DNA of 18,007 nucleotides from Burkholderiaceae bacterium (GTDB lineage Bacteria > Pseudomonadota > Gammaproteobacteria > Burkholderiales > Burkholderiaceae), in assembly GCA_947371415.1 (NCBI GenBank), contig CANBPJ010000027.1, positions 1 through 18,007 of the forward strand. The letters are read 5' to 3'. Positions 7,189 through 14,948 of this stretch are shown here, piece by piece. Every line of letters begins with the position of its first letter. Position 1 is the stretch's first letter. The position numbers were made by a program, and so were the translations under genes. The notes beneath the pieces are model-generated. The model was not told the origin of the DNA, did not search any database, and saw only the letters and a program-made list of their open reading frames with translations.

Positions 7189-7422
7189 GCTTTTAAAAAT
7201 GACCCCACGAAATTGTTGCCATTCTTTAAAACAGCCATCAACCCATCATTCAGGCTTTTAGATCGTCTTTATCAATGAGTTGTATCTATTGTTGCACTTA
7301 GAGAGTATCTTTGGGGCAATCCAAGGCTGATAACTGTTATAGCGCTGGGCTTTTTAACCTCACGTAACAGTCGTCCTCTCTAGCGAATTAGAGTAGGTCT
7401 CACCCCCACAGAAATTTCTTAT
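7189..7422. other. Intergenic region with no gene seen
   Basis: The 291 nt between clpA and the next gene hold the terminator and then about 230 nt with no convincing reading frame or RNA gene. Small features: an 11-bp perfect palindrome ATAACTGTTAT (7330-7340) and a short hairpin CTCTA-GCGAAT-TAGAG (7378-7393) close to the next ATG. A promoter for the downstream gene should lie here, but no pair of boxes stands out. TTGCAC near 7292-7297 is a possible -35 without a good -10. Confidence 0.4.
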
Positions 7423-8217
7423 ATGTTTACAAAACTTGGAATGGCAAGTTTGATTGCGTTCGTATTTACCAAGCCTTACGCTCAAATTACAGTCGACACT
7501 ACCGGTGGTACTACTGGTGGTGCTGTCACTAGCAGCCCCCTTAGCAATTCCGTTTCAAGCGTAGGCAGTCTATCTACAGGCGCCTCCACCTCAGCTGGTG
7601 GAGCTGGTGGATCGGTTGGCAACCTCACAACGGGAGCTTCAACATCGGCTGGTGGTGCCGGCGGATCTGTAGGCAATTTAACAACGGGGGCATCTACCTC
7701 AGTTGGTGGATCGGTTGGTAACACTACTTCTGGTGCATCAAGCTCCCAAGGCAATACGTCGGGGAATACGACTATTACATCAACCTATGTTGCCCCCAAG
7801 ATTCCTGTTGCTAGTGCATTTTCTCCAGCCAATCACCCCACCGCTCCGTGCATGGGATCTACATCTATTGGGGGCACTGCAGTACTCTTTGGTTTTAGTG
7901 CCGGTTCATCCTGGGAGGCAACTGAGTGTATGACATTTGAGGCGGCAAGATCATTCGATCAGGCTGGTATGTATGAAGATGCTTTGGCCATTAAATGTAC
8001 CAGTAAGTATTCTGCGGCAGCGCCTAGTTGTATTAAGTTGCGCCAACAGCAGGAAAGGGAATTACAAAAAGAGCAATCCGCTCAATATGAAAAACCTCAA
8101 CAAGTGGCGTCGGCTAGAGTATTGGGCGCTTATACAGAGAGCATTGATCCAATTACTGGATACAAGACGATCATTGATACTCGAGGCTCTTTTGCTCGCA
8201 CTGCAATCAATCGATAA
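7423..8217 (+). CDS. Exported Gly/Ser/Thr-rich repeat protein of unknown function
   Basis: Not recognised. The 264-residue product starts with a hydrophobic segment (MFTKLGMASLIAFVF) followed by KPYAQ, consistent with a signal peptide cut near residue 20. Residues 25-120 are low complexity, built from Gly, Ser, Thr and Ala with almost no charge, and contain near-repeats of a VGNLTTGASTSAGGAGGS unit from residue 47 onward. Residues 120-205 look folded, with four cysteines (143, 169, 192, 203) that could form two disulfides, and a helical patch FEAARSFDQAGMYEDALAIK (172-191) that resembles a single TPR-like hairpin. A Gln/Glu/Lys-rich helix follows (206-226), then a short tail with the repeated-looking SIDPITGYKTIIDTRG. 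No clear Shine-Dalgarno precedes the ATG. The gene stands alone after the clpA terminator and its stop abuts the dut stop. A cell-surface or periplasmic role is only an inference. Confidence 0.7.
   Translation: MFTKLGMASLIAFVFTKPYAQITVDTTGGTTGGAVTSSPLSNSVSSVGSLSTGASTSAGGAGGSVGNLTTGASTSAGGAGGSVGNLTTGASTSVGGSVGNTTSGASSSQGNTSGNTTITSTYVAPKIPVASAFSPANHPTAPCMGSTSIGGTAVLFGFSAGSSWEATECMTFEAARSFDQAGMYEDALAIKCTSKYSAAAPSCIKLRQQQERELQKEQSAQYEKPQQVASARVLGAYTESIDPITGYKTIIDTRGSFARTAINR
7561..7758 (+). repeat. In-frame tandem repeat within the exported protein
   Basis: Two 54-nt units (7561-7614, 7615-7668) and two shortened 45-nt units (7669-7713, 7714-7758), each starting Val-Gly and encoding a Gly/Thr/Ser/Ala block. 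Units 1 and 2 share 16 of 18 amino acids, yet 12 of the matching codons differ in their third (synonymous) base. The repeat is therefore conserved as protein but not as DNA, so it is old rather than a recent slippage product. Confidence 0.85.
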
Positions 8218-8667
8218 TTAAGCCCTACCCGTGCTACCAAACCCACCGGCACCACGACTACTCTCAGTAAATTCCTCAACGACTTTGAGTTCTACTTGTT
8301 GAACGGGCATCACCACTAGTTGAGCTAAGCGTTCCATTGGCTCGAGCTTGAATGCTGTGGAGCCGCGATTCCAAGTGCTCACCATGAGTTGGCCTTGGTA
8401 ATCAGAATCGATGAGTCCTACCAAGTTTCCAAGTACGATGCCATGCTTATGGCCGAGTCCAGAACGCGGCAGAATAAAGGCTGCGTAGCGTGGATCTTCA
8501 ACGTAAATGGCTAAACCTGTTGGTACAAGCACTGTTTGTCCCGGGGCAATCTCAATAGCCTCATCGATGCAAGCACGCAGATCAAGGCCTGCGCTACCAG
8601 GGGTGCCATACGCGGGAAGTTGATCGCGCATACGTTCATCGAGAATTTTGACTTGAAGTTGTTGCAT
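8218..8667 (-). CDS. dut: Deoxyuridine 5'-triphosphate nucleotidohydrolase (dUTPase)
   Basis: Hydrolyses dUTP to dUMP and pyrophosphate, keeping uracil out of DNA and supplying dUMP for thymidylate. The 149-residue trimeric-type enzyme carries all five motifs: AGLDLRA (26-32), PRSGLG (67-72), the GNLVGLIDSDYQGQ region (80-93) with the catalytic Asp88 and the uracil-pocket Tyr90, RLAQLVV (113-119), and the C-terminal P-loop-like RGAGGFGSTG (138-147). AGGA lies about 7 nt before the ATG. It is the last gene of the ribF-ileS-lspA-coaBC-dut run, 51 nt after coaBC; the pairing of coaBC with dut is common in proteobacteria. No intrinsic terminator follows, and its stop codon directly abuts that of the convergent exported repeat protein. 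Confidence 0.97.
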   Translation of the reverse strand: MQQLQVKILDERMRDQLPAYGTPGSAGLDLRACIDEAIEIAPGQTVLVPTGLAIYVEDPRYAAFILPRSGLGHKHGIVLGNLVGLIDSDYQGQLMVSTWNRGSTAFKLEPMERLAQLVVMPVQQVELKVVEEFTESSRGAGGFGSTGRA

Positions 8668-8718
8668 AAAATTTCCTAAAACTGGGTTTGAGTATTTTTG
8701 TATTCGTGAGACTAAGAA

Positions 8719-9930
8719 TTAAATTTTCTTAGCTACTAGCTGAATCAGTTGGCGAGCGAGTTGAAGTTTTTCTGCCTTAGCAATTTTCTTGCTGCCACTC
8801 TCGTCAATGATGAGTAGTTGGTTTAGATCGCTGCCAAAAGTATCCGGTCCAATGTTGCCTACGATCATCGGAATGCCCTTACGCTTGCGCTTCTCATCAG
8901 CATGCTTGGCTAGGTCAGTAGATTCAGCGGCAAAGCCAACGCAGTAAGGATGTGGTTTGCCGCCTTTAGTCTTCACCGTCTTGGCAACATCTGCAAGGAT
9001 GTCAGGGTTAGTAGTGAACTCTAAATCTGGGGCCTGCTTCCCTTGACGCTTGATCTTTTCTTTTGAAGGTTTGGCAATTCCCCAGTCAGCGACTGCAGCA
9101 ACCGCAAAGAAGATATCGCAATCAGTAGATTGCATGGTGGCTGCGTGCATTTCTTTAGCGCTGACCACATTAGTGCGGGTAATTTGCCCTGTTGCTTCTA
9201 ATGGGGTGGTGAGATCGCATGGGCCCGCTACCAAATGCACTTCTGCGCCAGCCTCAAGGGCTGCGCGAGCAATGGCAAAACCCATCTTGCCTGAGCTACG
9301 GTTAGTAATGCCGCGCACCGGATCAATCGCCTCAAAGGTGGGTCCAGCGGTAATGAGCACTCGTTTTCCGAGGAGCGGCTTCTTCTGAAAAAAGGCAATC
9401 AATTGCTCGGTAATCTCAGCAGGCTCGAGCATGCGCCCAAAGCCTACTTCTCCACAGGCTTGAAAGCCACTAGCAGGACCTAGTAAAGCAACCTTGTCTT
9501 CAATCAGGCGCTGCGCACTTCTTTGGGTTGCTGCGTGTTCCCACATTTGTTTATTCATGGCGGGGGCCAAGAGGAGCGGGCAATCTCTTGCAAGGCACAA
9601 GGTGCCGAGCAAATCATCAGCCAAGCCCAAAGAAAGCTTTGCCATGAGATCTGCGCTAGCAGGCGCTATCAGAATGGCATCAGCCGCTCTAGACAGTTCA
9701 ATATGAGCCATATTATTGGCGATGCTGCTATCCCATTGGCTGGTGTAAACCGGATTACCAGTAAGCGCCTGCATCGTAACGGGCGTCACAAACTGTTGAG
9801 CAGCTTCAGTCATGACTACCTGAACACGCGCACCTTCTTGCATCAGTAGGCGCGCTAACTCAGCGGATTTATAGGCTGCTATTCCGCCGGAGATACCGAG
9901 AACGATTTTCTTATTTAAAAGTGATTGCAT
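8719..9930 (-). CDS. coaBC: Bifunctional phosphopantothenoylcysteine decarboxylase / phosphopantothenate-cysteine ligase
   Basis: Carries out two consecutive steps of coenzyme A synthesis: CoaB joins 4'-phosphopantothenate to cysteine, and CoaC decarboxylates the product with FMN. The 403-residue protein has the CoaC half first (1-185): GISGGIAAYK (12-21), active-site His77 in MAHIELS, PAMNKQMW (123-130) and ACGE (158-161) with its catalytic cysteine. The CoaB half follows from residue 188: ITAGPTFEAIDPVRGITN (193-210), RSSGKMG (211-217), AAVADW (278-283) and TNPDIL (307-312). Both halves look complete. The start lies 9 nt after the lspA stop; no strong Shine-Dalgarno is visible, so translation may be coupled to lspA. 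An older name for the gene is dfp. Confidence 0.97.
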   Translation of the reverse strand: MQSLLNKKIVLGISGGIAAYKSAELARLLMQEGARVQVVMTEAAQQFVTPVTMQALTGNPVYTSQWDSSIANNMAHIELSRAADAILIAPASADLMAKLSLGLADDLLGTLCLARDCPLLLAPAMNKQMWEHAATQRSAQRLIEDKVALLGPASGFQACGEVGFGRMLEPAEITEQLIAFFQKKPLLGKRVLITAGPTFEAIDPVRGITNRSSGKMGFAIARAALEAGAEVHLVAGPCDLTTPLEATGQITRTNVVSAKEMHAATMQSTDCDIFFAVAAVADWGIAKPSKEKIKRQGKQAPDLEFTTNPDILADVAKTVKTKGGKPHPYCVGFAAESTDLAKHADEKRKRKGIPMIVGNIGPDTFGSDLNQLLIIDESGSKKIAKAEKLQLARQLIQLVAKKI

Positions 9931-9939
9931 GGCGCCAGC

Positions 9940-10434
9940 TTAAAGGGATTGGTGCGATTTGCCAAATGACTTACGTAGCTCGCTCCAAATGATGAGGGCC
10001 GCCCCAATACAAATAGCGCTGTCGGCAATATTGAAGGCTGGCCAATGCCAATTGGCGTAATGCAGGTCAATGAAGTCGACTACAGCGCCATACATGATGC
10101 GATCGAGGACATTGCCTAAAGCGCCACCCAGAATGAGGCTCAGTGCCCAGCACAGCATCTGATCCCCTTGACTCTTGTGGAGTAGCCAGAGGATATAGGC
10201 TGAAGCCGCTAAACCAAGAGCTGTAAAAAACCAACGTTGCCATCCAGAGCCCTGAGCCAGAAATGAAAATGCCGCCCCCGGATTAAAGAGCAAAAGCCAG
10301 TTTAGGAAAGGCAAAACCGGCTCAGGCATTCCGATTTGCAAATTGCTGAGGGCTGACCATTTACTCAGTTGGTCCAGCAATAGCGTGATGACAGCAATCG
10401 CTAGGCAGCGGAGGAATGACAGGTTTGTGGTCAT
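9940..10434 (-). CDS. lspA: Lipoprotein signal peptidase (signal peptidase II)
   Basis: Inner-membrane aspartyl protease that removes the signal peptide of prolipoproteins after they are lipidated. The 164-residue product has four hydrophobic segments (about 6-22, 41-58 in part, 68-86, 93-110 with a further one at 136-151). The catalytic aspartates are Asp120 in AVVDF and Asp138 in FNIAD, and the conserved GALGNVLDR is at 104-112. The open frame runs back to 10599, but that 55-residue extension lies almost wholly within the 3' end of ileS in another frame and carries no family similarity, so the ATG at 10434 is used. The Shine-Dalgarno is poor: GAGG is 13 nt upstream. The gene begins 28 nt after ileS, the usual ileS-lspA pairing in Gram-negatives. 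Confidence 0.96.
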   Translation of the reverse strand: MTTNLSFLRCLAIAVITLLLDQLSKWSALSNLQIGMPEPVLPFLNWLLLFNPGAAFSFLAQGSGWQRWFFTALGLAASAYILWLLHKSQGDQMLCWALSLILGGALGNVLDRIMYGAVVDFIDLHYANWHWPAFNIADSAICIGAALIIWSELRKSFGKSHQSL

Positions 10435-10462
10435 GGCTTGAGAGTGGCCTCTTTTTTCTTGC

Positions 10463-13324
10463 TTATGCAAACAAGCGGGTTTCACCGCTTCTAAAAAGAT
10501 TGCTAATGCAGCGTCCGCACAACTCTGGATGTTCGGCATTAGCACCAACGTCTTGAGTGTGATGCCAGCAGCGTCCGCACTTCTTATATTGACTGCCACG
10601 CACCAGCACCTCTAGACCTGCATTGCTCAGCTCTAGGTTGGCACTTGAGGTAATAGTCACAAAACGCAAGTCATCTTCCAGTGAATGCAGAATTGCAAAG
10701 TCAACATCCCCCAATTTGATGGTGAGCTCAGCTTGTAAGGATGAGCCAACATTGCCAGCTTCACGTTCAATCTCAATTGCTTTAGTGACTTCAGAGCGAA
10801 TCTCGCGAATGCGATTCCACTTAGCAAGCAACTCTGTAGCTTGGATGATTTCTGGGAAAGCGCCAAACTCTTCCATGAAGATCGATTCGCTTGGTTTCTC
10901 ACCAGCACCATGCGGGAATGACAACCACGCTTCTTCTGCAGTGAAGGAGAGGAAGGGTGCCAACCATTTCAGTAGATTGCGAGTGATGTGAAATAGCGCA
11001 TTTTGTGCGGCACGACGCTCTTTCGAGTCTGGTGCGCTGGTATAGAGGCGGTCTTTCAGAATATCTAGGTAGAAGCCACCTAAATCTTCCGAGCAGAAAG
11101 TGAGCATGCGCGCTACAGCTGGCTGGAATTCATAAACCTGATAGTGCGCTTGCACGTCTTGTTGCAATTGATTGGCAAGCGCAACAGCATAGCGATCAAT
11201 CTCTAGCCATTCGCTGGCTGGCATTGCGTGCTGGCTTGGATCAAAGTCAGATAAGTTGGCTAACAAGAAGCGCAAGGTATTACGAATGCGGCGATAGCTC
11301 TCCACTACACGTTTTAGAATTTCATCGGAGATGGTCATCTCACCAGAATAATCAGTAGAGGCCACCCACAAGCGAATGATTTCAGCACCCAGCTTATCGG
11401 CAACCTGTTGAGGGGCGATCACGTTACCAACGGATTTACTCATCTTGCGACCTTGACCATCCACGGTAAAGCCGTGTGTCAGGAGCGCTTTGTAAGGAGG
11501 CTTGCCATCGAGCATGGCGCCAGTCAGCAAAGAAGAATGGAACCAACCGCGATGTTGGTCTGAACCTTCAAGATATAAGTCCGCCAAACGACCATCCGCA
11601 GTCTCGGCTTCGGAGCGATAGAGTTCATCGCGATGTGAGCCACGGATGACGTGCCAATGGGTTGTGCCGGAGTCAAACCAGACGTCCAGGGTGTCGCGAT
11701 TCTTTTCGTATTGCGCAGCCTCTTCTCCTAGCAGATCAGCAACTTCAAGTTTTTGCCAGGCCTCAATGCCTTCTTTTTCAACACGTTTCGCTATTTCTTC
11801 CAACAATTCCACTGTGCGTGGATGCGGTTCACCACTTTCCTTGTGAACAAAGAAGGCCATCGGTACGCCCCATTGGCGCTGACGTGACAAAGTCCAGTCG
11901 GGACGGTTAGCGATCATGCTATTCAAGCGCTGCTTACCCCATGCAGGGAAGAACTCGGTGTTTTCAATGCCGGCTAATGCCGCTTCACGTAAGCTGGCTT
12001 TGCCATCGGATGGCTTTTTATCCATACTTGCGAACCATTGTGAGGTAGCGCGATAAATGATGGGGGACTTGTGACGCCAGCAGTGCATATAGGAGTGCGT
12101 ATAGGTTTTATCTCTCAGCAGACTTCCTGCTTCACGCATTGCTTCCACAATCTTGGGATTGGCTTTCCAGATATATTCATTGGCAAAGAGTGGGAGCCAA
12201 GATGCATACACGCCGTTGCCCATAACCGGGTTTAGGATATCTTTATCGGCGAGCTTATTTGCCTTACAAGATTTAAAGTCTTCCTCTCCATAGGCTGGAG
12301 CAGAGTGCACAACACCGGTACCAGTGTCGAGCGTGACATATTCCGCAGGGTAAATTGGTGAAAGGCGTTTGTAGCCTTCATGCAATGGAGCAAGGGGATG
12401 CCAGAAAGAAATGTTTGCTAATTGACTGCCCAAGCATGCGCCAATGATTTTTCCTTCAAGACCAAAGTCTTGTAAGCAAGTTTCTACGCGATCTTCTGCC
12501 AAGATGAGCAACTGATCACCAGTGTCTACTAAGGCATAACTGAGCTCTGGGTGAACATTCAAGGCTTGGTTGGATGGAATGGTCCAAGGTGTTGTTGTCC
12601 AGATCACAATCATTCCAGGCTTAGCGGGAATTTCAGGCAAGCCAAATGCTTTTGCTAGCTGGGGACGTTGTGCATCATCAAATGCAAAACCAACGTCTAC
12701 TGTTGGATCGGTCTTGTCTTGGTATTCCACTTCAGCTTCGGCAAGTGCGGAGCCGCAATCGAAACACCAATTCACTGGCTTTAAGCCACGGAAGACGTAA
12801 CCTTTTTCCCAGATCTTGCCGAGTGCACGAATTTCATCGGCCTCATTGCGGAAGTTCATAGTCAGATAAGGGTTGTTCCAGTCACCTAAAACACCTAAAC
12901 GCTCAAAGTCGATCTTTTGCTTATCGACTTGTACTTGGGCATAGGCACGCGCTTTGGCTTGCACTTCAGCCGTCGGTAAATTTTTACCAAACTGCTTTTC
13001 AATCTGAATTTCAATTGGCATTCCATGGCAATCCCAACCTGGAACGTATGCTGAGTCGAAGCCCATCAACCAACGGGACTTCACAATCATGTCCTTGAGG
13101 ATTTTATTTACTGCATGCCCAATATGAATGTCACCGTTTGCATAAGGAGGGCCATCATGCAAAATGAATTTTGGTTGATTGGCATGCGCTGCGCGAATCT
13201 TTTCGTAGAGTTTATTTTTCTGCCATTGTGCAACCCATTGTGGTTCACGTTTTGGTAGATCTCCCCGCATCGGAAATGAGGTCTCTAGAAGATTGACGGG
13301 GTAGGAATTTTCTTTTTCAGACAT
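10463..13324 (-). CDS. ileS: Isoleucyl-tRNA synthetase
   Basis: Charges tRNA-Ile with isoleucine and removes mischarged valine. The 953-residue class I enzyme has HIGH at 67-70, the editing (CP1) domain with WTTTPWTIPSN (242-252) and GTGVVHSAPAYGEEDF (335-350), KMSKS at 627-631, the anticodon-binding helical domain (about 670-830), and a C-terminal zinc finger with Cys916, Cys919, Cys936 and Cys939. The zinc finger is typical of the ordinary bacterial type. The frame extends to 13417, but that part overlaps the ribF 3' end and lacks family similarity. ATG 13324 (MSEKENSYPV) overlaps the ribF stop by 8 nt, pointing to translational coupling. It is the second gene of the ribF-ileS-lspA-coaBC-dut run. 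Confidence 0.98.
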   Translation of the reverse strand: MSEKENSYPVNLLETSFPMRGDLPKREPQWVAQWQKNKLYEKIRAAHANQPKFILHDGPPYANGDIHIGHAVNKILKDMIVKSRWLMGFDSAYVPGWDCHGMPIEIQIEKQFGKNLPTAEVQAKARAYAQVQVDKQKIDFERLGVLGDWNNPYLTMNFRNEADEIRALGKIWEKGYVFRGLKPVNWCFDCGSALAEAEVEYQDKTDPTVDVGFAFDDAQRPQLAKAFGLPEIPAKPGMIVIWTTTPWTIPSNQALNVHPELSYALVDTGDQLLILAEDRVETCLQDFGLEGKIIGACLGSQLANISFWHPLAPLHEGYKRLSPIYPAEYVTLDTGTGVVHSAPAYGEEDFKSCKANKLADKDILNPVMGNGVYASWLPLFANEYIWKANPKIVEAMREAGSLLRDKTYTHSYMHCWRHKSPIIYRATSQWFASMDKKPSDGKASLREAALAGIENTEFFPAWGKQRLNSMIANRPDWTLSRQRQWGVPMAFFVHKESGEPHPRTVELLEEIAKRVEKEGIEAWQKLEVADLLGEEAAQYEKNRDTLDVWFDSGTTHWHVIRGSHRDELYRSEAETADGRLADLYLEGSDQHRGWFHSSLLTGAMLDGKPPYKALLTHGFTVDGQGRKMSKSVGNVIAPQQVADKLGAEIIRLWVASTDYSGEMTISDEILKRVVESYRRIRNTLRFLLANLSDFDPSQHAMPASEWLEIDRYAVALANQLQQDVQAHYQVYEFQPAVARMLTFCSEDLGGFYLDILKDRLYTSAPDSKERRAAQNALFHITRNLLKWLAPFLSFTAEEAWLSFPHGAGEKPSESIFMEEFGAFPEIIQATELLAKWNRIREIRSEVTKAIEIEREAGNVGSSLQAELTIKLGDVDFAILHSLEDDLRFVTITSSANLELSNAGLEVLVRGSQYKKCGRCWHHTQDVGANAEHPELCGRCISNLFRSGETRLFA

Positions 13325-14267
13325 AAGATTTTTTCTGGAAATAATTTCGGGCATGCGCTGCATCAGATGCAATCGCTTTGGTAAGGGTGTCAAGGTCGGA
13401 GTACTTCGCCTCATCACGAATTTTTTCTAAGAGTTCTACGGTAATAATTTTTCCATAGACATCTGCGTTGTAATCAAAGATGTGGGTCTCCAGTAATACG
13501 CGACCTTCATCTTCGACAGTCGGCCTCACGCCTAGGCTAGCTACTGCCGGAAGTGGCTTATCTCCAAGACCCAATACCTGTGCGGTAAAGATGCCAGAGC
13601 ATGCGGGCTTGCGATGATGCAGATGATTGGCAACTGCAAGATTCAATGTGGGGAAGCCTAAAGTGCGACCTAATTTTTGACCATGAATGACATGACCAGA
13701 GATGCCGTAAGGGCGACCCAATAATTTACTTGCCTGATCCATGTTTCCACTGGCTAATGCATTGCGCAATGCCGAACTAGATATTCTCTCGCCATCCTCT
13801 TGCACAGTGTGAATACTGGAAACTTCAAAGCCATATTTTTCACCAGCTGCTTTGAGGCTGGCAAAGTTGCCAACGCGTTTTGCCCCATAGCAAAAATCAT
13901 CCCCAATCAAAATCCATTTAGCGTTCAGTTGTTTGACGATGACTTCAGAAACAAATTCTTCCGGTGTGAGGCGTGCGAATGCACTGTTGAAATGCTCTAC
14001 AACGACGCGGTCGATACCAATATCAGCAAATGCGGCGAGCTTGTCACGCAAATTCAGAATGCGTGGGGGCGCTTGTTCTGGAGAAAAAAATTCTTTGGGG
14101 TGTGGCTCGAAAGTCATGACGCAGCTGACTAAGCTACGTTCTTGGGCTCCATCCTTAAGCTGTTTGAGCAGGGCGCGATGACCCCTGTGCACGCCATCGA
14201 AATTACCGATGGTTAAGGCACAAGCTGGTCCTGCAGAAAACTGGGTCGGGCCACGGAATACGTTCAC
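13317..14267 (-). CDS. ribF: Bifunctional riboflavin kinase / FAD synthetase
   Basis: Converts riboflavin to FMN and then FAD. The 316-residue protein has the N-terminal FMN adenylyltransferase domain (about 14-180) with the HIGH-like TIGNFDGVHRGH (19-30), IGDDFCYG (121-128) and ISSSALRNAL (162-171), and the C-terminal riboflavin kinase domain (about 182-312) with the GRTLGFPTLN loop (200-209) and SGIFTAQV (224-231). The start is GTG at 14267, as no ATG lies upstream in frame before a stop, and MNVFRGP at the front fits the family as remembered. It heads the minus-strand run and faces purN across a 51-nt gap, so its promoter must be in that gap or extend into purN. The gap includes a 12-bp tandem repeat. 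Confidence 0.95.
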   Translation of the reverse strand: MNVFRGPTQFSAGPACALTIGNFDGVHRGHRALLKQLKDGAQERSLVSCVMTFEPHPKEFFSPEQAPPRILNLRDKLAAFADIGIDRVVVEHFNSAFARLTPEEFVSEVIVKQLNAKWILIGDDFCYGAKRVGNFASLKAAGEKYGFEVSSIHTVQEDGERISSSALRNALASGNMDQASKLLGRPYGISGHVIHGQKLGRTLGFPTLNLAVANHLHHRKPACSGIFTAQVLGLGDKPLPAVASLGVRPTVEDEGRVLLETHIFDYNADVYGKIITVELLEKIRDEAKYSDLDTLTKAIASDAAHARNYFQKKSYV

Positions 14268-14271
14268 TAAA

Positions 14272-14295
14272 TCGCTTTCAGGGTCGCTTTCGGGG
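14272..14295. repeat. 12-bp tandem repeat in the ribF/purN divergent gap
   Basis: TCGCTTTCAGGG (14272-14283) is followed at once by TCGCTTTCGGGG (14284-14295), differing at one base. It starts 5 nt upstream of the ribF GTG and ends 23 nt before the purN ATG. It could be a chance duplication or a regulator site for one of the two divergent units. Confidence 0.7.
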
Positions 14296-14306
14296 TAACC
14301 ATCAAT

Positions 14307-14312
14307 TATATT
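14307..14312 (+). promoter_or_regulatory. Possible -10 box of purN
   Basis: TATATT, five of six matches to the consensus, placed 6 nt before the purN ATG at 14319. If used, transcription would begin at or beside the A of the ATG, giving a leaderless message; no Shine-Dalgarno is visible, in keeping with that. The bases 17 nt upstream fall in the tandem repeat and do not look like a -35 box. Confidence 0.3.
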
Positions 14313-14318
14313 GTGGGC

Positions 14319-14948
14319 ATGCCATCAATCGTCACCTTAATCTCAGGCCGCGGATCCAATTTCGAGGCCATCGTCAAAACTGCCCAAAATGAGGGGTGGC
14401 CTGTCAACTTTGCTGGGGTCATTGCCAACCATTCTGCAGCTAAGGGCCTTGATTTTGCGCGCTCGCAGGGTATTCCAGCCTTTGCCATTGAACATCGGGA
14501 GCACGCTACTCGTGAGTCCTTTGACGCTGCCCTCATGCAGAAAATCGATGAATTAGGGGCTGATTTGGTGGTTTTAGCGGGTTTTATGAGAATTCTGACC
14601 CCAGGCTTTATTCGCCATTTTGAGGGTCGCCTCATTAATATTCACCCCGCCTTGCTGCCCGCTTTCCCAGGTTTACATACCCATGAGCGCGCTTTAGAGG
14701 CTGGTGTTGTTGAGCACGGGGCAAGTGTGCACTTCGTGACTGAGGGGGTGGATGAGGGCCCCATCATCTGCCAGGCCTCTGTTCCAGTGCTTCCAGGCGA
14801 CGATGCTGATAGCTTGGCTGCTCGGGTTTTGGCTGCTGAGCATCAAATTTACCCGCGGGCCGTAAAATGGTTCCTTGATGGACGATTGCGAATAGTAGGT
14901 AATCAAGTTCAGGTACAACCACCGGAGTCGCAATTAATAAAATTATGA
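14319..14948 (+). CDS. purN: Phosphoribosylglycinamide formyltransferase (GAR transformylase)
   Basis: Transfers a formyl group from 10-formyltetrahydrofolate to GAR in purine synthesis. The 209-residue product carries the phosphate-binding SGRGSN (9-14), the catalytic triad Asn107, His109 and Asp145 (INIHPALLPAFPG at 106-118 and EGVDEGP at 142-148), and HERALEAGV near 122-130. The longest frame starts at GTG 14313, but ATG 14319 (MPSIVTLISG) matches the family start. No Shine-Dalgarno is seen. Its stop overlaps the start of the next gene in an ATGA junction, so purN, the RNA methyltransferase and the desaturase form one transcription unit. The enzyme is the folate-dependent PurN, not PurT. 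Confidence 0.97.
   Translation: MPSIVTLISGRGSNFEAIVKTAQNEGWPVNFAGVIANHSAAKGLDFARSQGIPAFAIEHREHATRESFDAALMQKIDELGADLVVLAGFMRILTPGFIRHFEGRLINIHPALLPAFPGLHTHERALEAGVVEHGASVHFVTEGVDEGPIICQASVPVLPGDDADSLAARVLAAEHQIYPRAVKWFLDGRLRIVGNQVQVQPPESQLIKL

Noticed and set aside
7482..7754. Open frame on the minus strand encoding a Pro/Val-rich repeat peptide
   Set aside because: It is the mirror of the Gly/Ser/Thr repeat on the plus strand, whose synonymous-site pattern shows the plus frame is the selected one; it has no ribosome binding site.
10435..10599. N-terminal extension of lspA by 55 residues
   Set aside because: It overlaps the zinc-finger coding end of ileS, and the family is about 164 residues long without it.
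13325..13417. N-terminal extension of ileS by 31 residues
   Set aside because: It lies inside ribF, has no similarity to IleS, and the ATG at 13324 gives the normal start.
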